Program-made: the position numbers and the translations under genes
Source of the DNA: Anaeramoeba flamelloides
Taxonomy: Eukaryota > Metamonada > Anaeramoebidae
DNA: 64,000 bases
Reading direction: 5' to 3'
Assembly (NCBI GenBank): GCA_027625915.1
Contig: JANTQA010000023.1
Coordinates: forward strand, 18,414,001-18,478,000
Notes under the pieces: generated by a model
What the model saw: the letters and a program-made list of their open reading frames with translations, nothing else
Told to the model about the DNA's origin: nothing
The model's database searches: none
Shown here: positions 43,883-53,700 of the stretch, piece by piece
Numbering within the stretch: position 1 is the stretch's first letter
Layout of the letters: every line of letters begins with the position of its first letter

Positions 43883-46800
43883 TTAATCTTCATCTGAATT
43901 CCCATGTATAAAATTAAGCATCGTTTTTAAAAATTTAGGCGCTTCGGAAATATTAAAACTTATTGGTTCACAAAGATAGTCCGGTATTTTCTTTCGAGAC
44001 TCTTGTGATTTGAAATCGATCTTGATTGGATCAAATATCAAATTTAATTGATTCTCATTCTCGTCATCAAAATCATAAGAAAGCTTGAAGCGGATCGTCT
44101 TTGGATCACCCTTGTCAGCACTTGTACAGGTACACAAAAAGGAGCCATTTTCAAGCATCTCTGTTTCCATCCCACTGAACAATTGAAGGAAAGAATTTAA
44201 TTCCGTATACTTTTCAAGAGATCCAAACAAACTCTTCTCTTGTGTTGCAAATAATTGCTTTTGTTCCAAATAGTCCTTTTTGTTTTGTTCCATTTGGTGG
44301 ATTTGGTTTTCAATGGTTCTTATCTGCTGCTCAAAACCTCTTGACTCATTTTTCATCGTTAGAATTTCTTGTTTTTGCTTATTTTGAAGAGCTTTGATTT
44401 GCTTCTGTGATTCCTTTTTTAATTCAAGATATTTCTTATTTTCTTTTTCTATTGAATTCAAATTAGGATCAAACAATTTTTTCTGTAGCCGTTGATTAGT
44501 TGCTCTTAATTTCAAGATTTCTTTATACGCTGATTGGTTTTCCTTTTCCACAACTTTTTGATATTTTTCTAATTGCCTTTCTTCCCTTGTTTTTGTGCTT
44601 TTGTAATCTTCAATTTTTTTTCTTAATTTTTGATATTTTGCCAACATTTCGAGATCAAGATCCTGATAATCAAGTTTTAAATTTAAATCTTCATTGCTTT
44701 CATTTTCATTTTCATTATCATTATCATTATCATTATCATTATCATTATCATTACCATTACCATTACCATTTCCAATTTCCCCGAGATTATCATTATCGTT
44801 ATTATTTGAGCCTTCGCTTAAGTTTTCCTTATCTTTTTCTTTCCTTTTTTCTTTACTCTTCTCGATGATTAGTTCTTCTTGAATACTTTGGATATTTGCA
44901 TTTTCAATCTTTTGTAGATCTGAATCAGATTTTGCCTTTAAGTTTTCTTCTTGGAGAATTTTTTCTTCTATATTAATGCTTAAATTTGTTTTTTCTTTGA
45001 TAATTTTTTTTTCTTCAAAACCAATGTCTAGTTCTTCTTGGTTATTTTTGATATTTTCATTTTCAATTCCTTTTACAAGATCATCAGTATTATTCTTAGT
45101 TACACTTAGGCTTTTTTTTTCCTTTTCTTCTTCTTCTTCTTTTTTTTCTTTACCCTTCTCTATGATTAGTTCTTCTTGACTACTTTGGATATTTGCATTT
45201 TCAATTTTTTGAAGATTCGAAACAGATTTTACCTTTAAGTTTTCTTTTTGGATAATTTTTTCTTCTTTATTAATGCTTAAATTTTGTTCTTGGATAATTT
45301 TTTCTTCTTGGATAATATTTTCTTTTAGTTCTTCTTGGATAACTTTTTCTTGAAGTTCTTCTTGGTTATTTGTGATATTTTCATTTTCAATTATTTTATT
45401 GTTATCAACAGATTTTGTATTTAGGTTTTCTTCTTGGATAATTTCTTTTTCTTGGATAACTTTGTCTTTTAGTTCTTCTTGTTTATTTGGGATATTTTCA
45501 TTTTCAATTATTTTATTATTATCAACAGATTTTGTATTTAGGGTTTCTTCTTGGATAATTTTTTCTTCTTTATTTATGCTTAAATTTGTTTCTTCTTGGA
45601 TAATTTTTTTTTCTTCAAAACCAATGTCTAGTTCTTCTTGGTTATTTTTGATATTTCCATTTTCGATTATTTTTACAAGATCATCAGTATTATTCTTAGT
45701 TACATTTAGGCTTTCTTTTTCCTTTTCTTCTTCTTCTTCTTCTTTTTTTTCTTTACCCTTCTCTATGATTAGTTCTTCTTGAATACTTTGGATATTTGCA
45801 TTTTCAATCTTTTGTAGATCTGAATCAGATTTTACCTTTAAGTTTTCTTTTTGGATAATTTTTTCTTCTTTATTAATGCTTAAATTTTCTTCTTGGATAA
45901 TTTTTTTTTCTTGGATAACTTTTTCTTCTTGGATAATATTTTCTTTAAGTTCTTCTTGGTTATTTGTGATATTTTCATTTTCAATTATTTTATTATTATC
46001 AACAGATTTTGTATTTAAACTTTCTTCTTGGATAATTTCTTTTTCTTTATTAATGCTTAAACTTTCTTCTTGGATAATTTCTTTTTCTTGGACAATTTGT
46101 TTTTCTTTCTTTTTTTCTTTGTCAAAACCAATGCCGAGGATTTCTTGGTTATTTTTGATATTTTCATTTTCAATTCCTTTTACAAGATCATCAGTATTAT
46201 TCTTAGTTACACTTAGGCTTTCTTTTTCCTTTTCTTCTTCTTTCTTTTTTTCTTTACCCTTCTCTATGATTAGTTCTTCTTGAATACTTTGGATATTTGC
46301 ATTTTCAATCTTTTGTAGACTCGAAACAGATTTTGCCTTTAAGTTTTCTTTTTGGATAATTTTTTCTTTTTTGTTAATGCTTAAATTTTCTTCTTGGATA
46401 ATTTTTTGTTCTTGGATAATTTTTTCTTCTTGGATAACTTTTTCTTTTAGTTCTTCTTGACGACTTTGGGTATTTGCATTTTCAATTATTTTATTATTAT
46501 CAACAGATTTTGTATTTAAACTTTCTTCTTGGATAATTTCTTTTTCTTTATTAATGCTTAAACTTTCTTCTTGGATAATTTCTTTTTCTTGCAGAACTTT
46601 TTCGTTTTTCTGTTCTTCCCTTTGCTTATTAACTTCCCGAGGATCATTGATTTCTTCTTTTCCTTCAATACACGCTGGCTTATTTCCAACTCCTTTTTGG
46701 TCAATTAACCTTTCTTCAGAAGTGTTTTTTTCAATGTCTGTTTCAATTTTTGTTTCTGTTTCTATTTCTCTTTCAGTTTTGAAGGTCGCTTTTTGTTTGA

Positions 46801-47068
46801 TATTTTCTTGATTGGTTGGAATTGTTGGTTTTGAAGACACACGGCTACTGTTATTTAGAAAAATATGTTTTTCTTCGGTAATTTGGTTTTTTGTTTCCTT
46901 TAAAGGAGAATTATTTTGTATTGAATTTTGATCTTTTAATAATCGTTTTTTTTTTTTTTCGAGTGATATAATTTTATTTGGTTGTCTTTTCCTTTCATTT
47001 AAGAAAGTATTATCTGACGAATTTGTTGAAGTTCCCTTTTCAAAATTTTGTTCAAGAAGAGATTCCAT
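43883..47068 (-). CDS. repeat-rich coiled-coil protein with Csm1/Pcs1-like C-terminus
   Basis: Intronless, 1061 residues. Residues from about 160 to 760 are long-period repeats of roughly 170-200 residues, about three copies, built from motifs such as KEIIQEESL, VDNNKIIENENI, NANIQSIQEELIIEKGK and VTKNNTDDLVK. A Gly/Asn/Asp/Glu dipeptide tract follows. A heptad-rich coiled coil occupies about 800-945. The last 120 residues look globular: an RFKLSYDF strand, a DPIKIDF strand, then IPDYLCEPISFN and a final helix. This order, with the (L/I)PDYL...I.F signature, is that of the C-terminal domain of Csm1/Pcs1, the monopolin subunit that links kinetochore parts or binds rDNA in fungi. Alternatives are another RWD-like kinetochore protein (for example Spc25) or an unrelated domain. 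The domain call is by memory of motif only. It starts at the first in-frame Met, with no splice signal needed. Confidence 0.6.
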   Translation of the reverse strand: MESLLEQNFEKGTSTNSSDNTFLNERKRQPNKIISLEKKKKRLLKDQNSIQNNSPLKETKNQITEEKHIFLNNSSRVSSKPTIPTNQENIKQKATFKTEREIETETKIETDIEKNTSEERLIDQKGVGNKPACIEGKEEINDPREVNKQREEQKNEKVLQEKEIIQEESLSINKEKEIIQEESLNTKSVDNNKIIENANTQSRQEELKEKVIQEEKIIQEQKIIQEENLSINKKEKIIQKENLKAKSVSSLQKIENANIQSIQEELIIEKGKEKKKEEEKEKESLSVTKNNTDDLVKGIENENIKNNQEILGIGFDKEKKKEKQIVQEKEIIQEESLSINKEKEIIQEESLNTKSVDNNKIIENENITNNQEELKENIIQEEKVIQEKKIIQEENLSINKEEKIIQKENLKVKSDSDLQKIENANIQSIQEELIIEKGKEKKEEEEEEKEKESLNVTKNNTDDLVKIIENGNIKNNQEELDIGFEEKKIIQEETNLSINKEEKIIQEETLNTKSVDNNKIIENENIPNKQEELKDKVIQEKEIIQEENLNTKSVDNNKIIENENITNNQEELQEKVIQEELKENIIQEEKIIQEQNLSINKEEKIIQKENLKVKSVSNLQKIENANIQSSQEELIIEKGKEKKEEEEEKEKKSLSVTKNNTDDLVKGIENENIKNNQEELDIGFEEKKIIKEKTNLSINIEEKILQEENLKAKSDSDLQKIENANIQSIQEELIIEKSKEKRKEKDKENLSEGSNNNDNDNLGEIGNGNGNGNDNDNDNDNDNDNENENESNEDLNLKLDYQDLDLEMLAKYQKLRKKIEDYKSTKTREERQLEKYQKVVEKENQSAYKEILKLRATNQRLQKKLFDPNLNSIEKENKKYLELKKESQKQIKALQNKQKQEILTMKNESRGFEQQIRTIENQIHQMEQNKKDYLEQKQLFATQEKSLFGSLEKYTELNSFLQLFSGMETEMLENGSFLCTCTSADKGDPKTIRFKLSYDFDDENENQLNLIFDPIKIDFKSQESRKKIPDYLCEPISFNISEAPKFLKTMLNFIHGNSDED

Positions 47069-49179
47069 TCGAAAATGTAAAAGAGAAAATGATCTATTGG
47101 TTTTTGGAGAAATTTTTAATGAAAAATATTTAACGAATAGTTAATTTTTTTCGAAGGTAAAATGCAAATGAAAACAAAAATAAAAAAATGAAGTCTCATT
47201 TTTCCGAAAGTTATTAATTAAAGTACTTAGGTTAATTAACTTTTTAGAACAGAGGACGGTCACTTCTTAATTTAAATAAAAGTTTTATTCATTTGAGTTA
47301 TTGCAACTAGAAGATAATATTTATGATGATATACAACAAATTCAAAAAAAGACTGTTAATTGTAAAATATAAAGATCAAAATTTTCATTCAGCTTTCCAA
47401 AATAATCTATTAAAGAATTCAAACCAATCACTTAAACACCCCAATTCGCAAAAGGAAATTAATCATTTAAACTTCTTTTCAGAATAAAAAATTTGAAATA
47501 TTATGTACTTAAAAAATCTTATTTTGATAAGATGATTGAAAATTTTGTTAGATTTATTTTGCAACAAATGGTATTACAACATTTGGTAATTTACAAATTA
47601 AGTAAAGTTATGATTACAATAATACCAGAGAGTACTTTTAAGATTTTTTTCAGCAAAGAATTATTTTTTTTTAAAAATTTGAATCATTTTTTATTCTTAA
47701 TGAAAAAGTTCCGAATTAAACTTTTTTTCTAATTATTTCAAAAAAAATAAAATATTTTCTTTGAAAAAAGAAAGAAATCTGATTGCTTGGAAATAAATAA
47801 ACCACCATATTTTTTAAGAATTAAATCACTTAGTTTTCAATAATGCTGAATAAAAAATACTCTTAATTTCAAAAAAATAACAATAATTATTTTAAACTTG
47901 AAAAATTAAAATTTCTTTATTCAAAGAACTGCTCAAATCAATTTTTACTTTTTGTTTAACTAAAAAATGTATAAGATGAATCACCACACAATTAAGATGA
48001 AAATTTTCCCAAAATACATTTTTAAAAGCTGTAAAATTTAACTTAAAACTGCAAGAAATACTATAAATATTATTATTTATAATCTATAATTAAGTAAATA
48101 ATCTAAAATTTTCCAGTGTGTTAAACAACAAACGAAAGATTAAAAATGTCAATAGATTTTATTACTATATCACCAATTTTTTTAAATATTTTCAAACATA
48201 TTTAATCTATTTAAATTAATAAATATATTAAAAACAATTAACAAATATTTATCTAAATTATCCCCTTTTAAAAAAATTTTCGTTATATATAGCTAGCAAT
48301 TATAAAAAAGAGTATATTTTTTTTTGAATTTTCATTAAATTTAATGAAATATTCGAAAAAAAAAGAAAAGATAATTTTGAAAATTTTCGAAAACCAAGTT
48401 ATTTAATTAAAATAATAATTTAAAAATTCGGTTCATCAACTATGTGCTTCGATAGATACTGTCTGTATTAACCATAAAAAAAATAAATAATTGTTTTCTA
48501 ATAAATTTAAAAATATAAAAAGAAGGTAATAACAAAAAATATTTATCATTTTTTATCGACATTCACTTCTATGAAATTATAGATTAATATCGATAAATTA
48601 ATTTAAAGAAATTAATCCTAATGGAATTAATTTGAAACTAGTACCTCTAATTTTATATCCCTTATTTAATATTCGCGAAATCTACGTTTTAAGTATAAAT
48701 TTTTGAATGATAATTCTAGTTCAAGGAAATTTAGAGTATAATTTATACTTTTTGATATTATTTATAAAAATATTTTTTCATTCTTTGAAAAATATTTTTA
48801 TTATTATTATTATTATTTATTTTATTAATGGAACATGTATAAACTACACTCTAGATGTCCTTTTACTTAAATTTCCTAGAATGTAAAGTCAGTGTAAAAT
48901 TATAGATTACACGATTTTTCAAGGGAATGATGCATCCAATTTTTATTATGGTTTAAAATACAAAAGAAAAAAATTGAAATTAAAAAAGGAAAGAGAAAGA
49001 GAGAAAAGAAAGAATGAACAAGTTTAAAAAGGGTTAAAAAAGAAATTGGTAAAAAATCAAAAAAAAAAAACAAAAAAACAATACAATCTTTAATTAAGAA
49101 CACCCAAAATCACAACCACGATACCTTTGGTTAATTTAATAATTTGATAATTAATCATGATTGTTCACTTGGGGAATGG
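47069..49179. other. intergenic, one repeat relic
   Basis: AT-rich. Holds a family G relic at about 47345-47580 (CTGTTAATTGTAAAATA, TTTTCATTCAGCTTTCC and the mirrored TTTTGTTAGATTTATTTTGC). A block at 48850-48893 (ACACTCTAGATGTCCTTTTA) recurs in reverse at 52257-52297. Frames at 47493 and 48900 are low-complexity and unsupported. Confidence 0.4.
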
Positions 49180-49376
49180 CTATTTAGTTATTGTAATTTC
49201 TTTTTTTTTTTTTGATCTCATTTGCTTTAAATCTTGGTCATTTTTAGCATTTTCTTTTTCATTTTTTTTTTTCAAGTTATTAACATTTTTGTGTTTCAGT
49301 GTCACAGTATTCATAAGTAACCATTTGATCTTTTTCCTTTCGAACTCTTCTCTTAAATAAAGAAAATTCAACCAGT
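49180..49376 (-). CDS. possible terminal exon of an unrecognised gene
   Basis: The segment opens at a textbook acceptor (TTTTTTCCATTTTTAG before 49376) and runs 64 codons to a TAG stop. It starts WLNFLYLREEFERKKIKWLL and ends in a Lys/Asn/Glu-rich tail. The first half has higher complexity than the surrounding chance frames. A coding-like stretch with a donor near 50050-50120 (FDFEKSNFIFEQKQNFL then GTAAAA) lies upstream on the same strand, but the phases do not match, so no gene model is offered. If real it would be the only gene here to end in TAG, which lowers confidence. Confidence 0.25.
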
Positions 49377-50762
49377 CTAAAAATGGAAAAAAGTCAAATA
49401 ATAATTTTTTTAACAATATTGAAAAATATTTTTTTGTATAATTTAGTCTATTATTTTATTTGTTTAAATAAAATTTTTATACTAACGATTAGAATAATAG
49501 TAATATTGAATGGTTTTTACCCAGATAAACATTTCTAATAATTTGTTTTTTTTTTTAAAAATAATATTTCTTTTTGATTTATTTTTTTACTTAAACTGGG
49601 AAAATTCAATTTACGTAAAATTCTTTAACAACAACAGTAAGAAATTTAAATGATTTTAATGGTTATATACCCTAATTACACAATTTTTATATTTCATGTG
49701 TCAAAAAATTCTGTTCTACAAAGAAATTCAGAAGATAAAGTTTTTTTCAGCAAGATAAATTTTTTTTTGAAATTTTTTACAAAAAAGAAAATTATTAAAT
49801 TCTTTTTTATTACTTACATCATAACAAGTTTTTTTATTATACTTTTTACATCTACCACATAATAAACCTAATTTATTGTAATAAATAATTAATAAAAGAT
49901 TTATTCATTTTTTTTTTTTTTTTTTGAGATAATTCTTTTACTTTACCAAAAAAATATATTTTATTCAATAGATTGAAAATAATTTTATTTCTAAAAGAAG
50001 AGTATTTTAAATAATCAAACAAAATTTTGAGGACAATTAAAAATTTTACCAAGAAATTTTGTTTTTGTTCAAAGATAAAATTCGATTTTTCAAAATCAAA
50101 TTTTCTTGAAGATATTTGGGAATATAGTTATTTTATCCTCAAAATTCAAAAAACAATTTTTTTTCTTTCGAAAAATGATTTTAAATGTTATAAGGATATT
50201 TGTGAAAAAAAAAACAATTTTAATATAAATTTTTTTTTTCATTTTTTGATAATCAGAAAATAACGTGTTTCAAACTTTAAAGAATAAAAAAAAATTTTTT
50301 TGATAAAAAGATCTCAATTTCAATTATATACTTTTGCTAAACTTTTATCAAATATTCATTTATTTAATCACCTATATACTTCTATTAGTTTTATTTACTG
50401 AGATTTGTATTGAAATTTAAATAATTGTAAAAAATAAGAACCAAATACTTTTTTTTTCTTTGAAAATCAATACTTTCCAACATAAAACTAAACACACGTT
50501 ACACCATTTTCAAGAATAAAATTGATTGATAAATAAAAATAATAGGTTATTTTTTTTTGTTTTATATTGGAAACATGTGAATTTTTCGATTTCAAAAAAT
50601 AAACTCAAATTAATAAATTGTTTAAATGAGGTTAACTCACCCATTTCATAAGAAAAAACACAGATTACATAAAAAAAATCTGTAAGATCTTTTAGATTTT
50701 ATTTTATTTTTAAATAATACTAGTTCCTTTAACTAAAAAAAAATTTGTCATAAAAACCTGGT
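49377..50762. other. intergenic or upstream exons of the previous entry
   Basis: AT-rich with T runs. Plus-strand frames at 49650-49862 and 50027-50263 are low in complexity and show no domain. Lies downstream of the RCC1/BTB gene. Confidence 0.35.
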
Positions 50763-53700
50763 TTATTTTTTTTTAATATTCACTAATTGAGTTTTTAAAT
50801 TGCAATTTGCACTTAATTGATAATATTCAACCGAATCTACCAATTCTTCATAAATTAATTCTGGATCGGCGTCTACTTCTAATTTAATTTCCCCTGTGTA
50901 GAAATATTGGATTAAAGCGTGTAAACTATCTTTTGACTTGTATGTATAGTCCTTAATTTGATTTATGCTTTTTTCCTTTTCACTTATATTATCAAACATA
51001 TCTCTAAATAACCCACTTCTGACTAACAATATTAGTTTATGAACAGGAATTTTTTCAAATTGATCATATTTTTCTGTATTCCCATTCTCATTCCCCTTAT
51101 CATCCCCATCCCCATTTTCTTTATCTAAATTATCATTTCTATTATTTTTGATATTACTTTTATTTTTCCTTTTCTGAACCAAAATGTGAAAATCTTTTGA
51201 TTCTTCATCTTTATATAATTTTAATAAATCCCCTTTAAAAGTTTTATTTTTCAGAGGGAAAGGCAAGTTTAAGGATTTAAAAATTGGTTTCACAGCTTTT
51301 AGATTTAAATCTGTTAATTGCTTTTCAAAATAAACCCATTTTAAGAACATATTGAATTCCTTTTCATTAAAACCATTTTCAGTAATTATTTTTTGAATTT
51401 TATCTATTTTTAAGCCTGTTCTTAATTCAACTATTAATTTATGAATTAAAATTTTATTTTGATTTTGAATTATTAATATTGAATCACAATATTTTTTTGA
51501 TTTAAATAATATTTTGAAATCCTGTTTAAAAGAGTTTAAATATTTTGGATAAAGGAAAATCATATCTTTACCACATGAAATTTCAAAAGGGGATGTGTTA
51601 TTTTGATAAATCTGTGGTAAATGTATTTCTCGAGGCAAATTCCATTCCCCCTCTTCCTGTTGAAGATTCCACCCATACAATTCATTCTCAGTTGTTAAAG
51701 CTAAAGACATCTTCTTACACCCGGCAATGTTAACAATTTTTTTATTTTGGAGTAAAGGAATCTCCGTGAAAACAGATTGGTCTTCCCCTATTCCGTTTAC
51801 ATCACCATCACCACAAGAAAAGACCTTGCCTTCTTTTGTTATTAAAATCGAATGAGAATCAAAACTGTAAAGATCAAAAATATCATCTTCTTTCCAATCT
51901 GGCACTTTAACATATAATTGACCCTCTTGTATTTCATTATTCCCAATTCCAAATTGTCCATCATCATTTGAACCGCACACAAATAGCTCACCTTTTACCG
52001 CAAAAAAACAATGATATGCACCAAAACCCCCAAAAATTTTTGAAACATTTTCAGAAATTAAGATGGGGAGTTTTTGATAATTTCCACCTATTTTACATAC
52101 AAAAGTTAATTTAAATTAATTAATTAATTTTTCTTTTTTTTCTTTTTTTTTTCTATAATTTTTTTTATTTTTGCTTTTTAACCATTAAGATTATTTGGGT
52201 ATGTCTTTCTCTTGAACAATTGTGAAATATATGAGTTTAAGCTTAAATTTTATTTTTGGAAATTTAAGTAAAAGAACATCTAGAGTGTAATTAACATTTC
52301 TTCGATAATAATAAAAATGAAATATTATTTCAGTAGTCTCATTTTAATTTCTAAATAGTATCCTTGAACTTAATGAGATAATTTGAAGCGAAAATTATTC
52401 AAATAATAGATTTTTTTTTTTTTTTTTCTTTTCTTTTCTTTTCTTTTAATGGATAAAAGCCAAATACAAGTAAACAACATCTTTCTCATTTATAATTGCC
52501 ACTTAAAAATTAAGTACGGATGATAGTGTGTTTCAAAAATTGAGTTTCTGTTATAAAAATTCGAAATTTTTGATAGATTCCAATCTCTGAAAAAATTACC
52601 GCTCTGTAATAAAAAAAAAATCACCAGTACATATTTTTTTCTCATTTAGAATTCAAAGAAAAGTGATTCAAATCAGAAATTGTAATTTAAAATGGAAAAC
52701 GTATTGTTAATATTTAATCATTTAAATTTCAAAGAAGAGTAGATGTAATTTATAATTAACACTATTTCTGCTTAATTTAAGAATCTGCATAAAATTACCT
52801 TTTCTTGACTTTTTTTAAGTGATTTGTAACCTAAAAAAAATATTCTAGTAAATTTTCAACCAAATTTTCCCAATCGATGAGGCAGCGCCGTAGAATGCCG
52901 CCAAGTATCGCCAAGTGCCTAAGAGTACCGTAGAGTGCTGCGGAATGTCAATATATATATATATATATTTTAATTTCATAAATTAAAAGAAAACTTTACT
53001 CAATTCTTCTTATTTCTGTAATGAAAAGAAACCTAACGGGGCTTTTCCAGAATTCAAAAGAATTTAGTAAAATCAAGGGTTTATCTCGAAATTTTTAAAT
53101 TCGGGAAAGGCTAACGAGAGTGGGAAATTGTTTAATTTGATTATACAAATAGTATTATTATTATTATTATTTTATAATTTTTTTAATTATTTTTCTTCTT
53201 CTCTTTTTTTAATTTTGATGAATTTTCTTTAATTAGACCCTTTCTCTCAATAAATAAATTTAATACCAAATTCAAAAATTTTTTTGCCCCATCTTGAAAT
53301 TGAAAAATAAAGTAAAAATCTGATTATTAGTAACGATCATGAAAAAAATTTTTACCAAAAAAAAAATTAAAAATGAGCTAATTTTTTACTTTTTGATAAC
53401 TTCACTTATAATAAACATTATTGGCTAATAAGAGATCTTTGATCAAAAATTATTTTTCAAGATATTTTACGATTTAAGTTGAAAAATCCAATTTTCCATT
53501 AAGATTTTTTTTATAATTTAAACGGAAAAAAATTTAATATTTTTTTTTTCAATCAAGTATGAGTATCCATAATCATATATTTTTAAAGCATTTTAAATTG
53601 AATAAGTTTTTGTTTTGAGATCTCCAAACTAACTTATCTGATTTTGATTAAAAAGGAGATCTAAACTAAAATTCAAAATTTTCCACATAGCTAAAACGTT

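Noticed and set aside
44500-46811. Several plus-strand Ser/Phe/Leu-rich frames
   Set aside because: Antisense shadows of the Csm1-like repeat protein.
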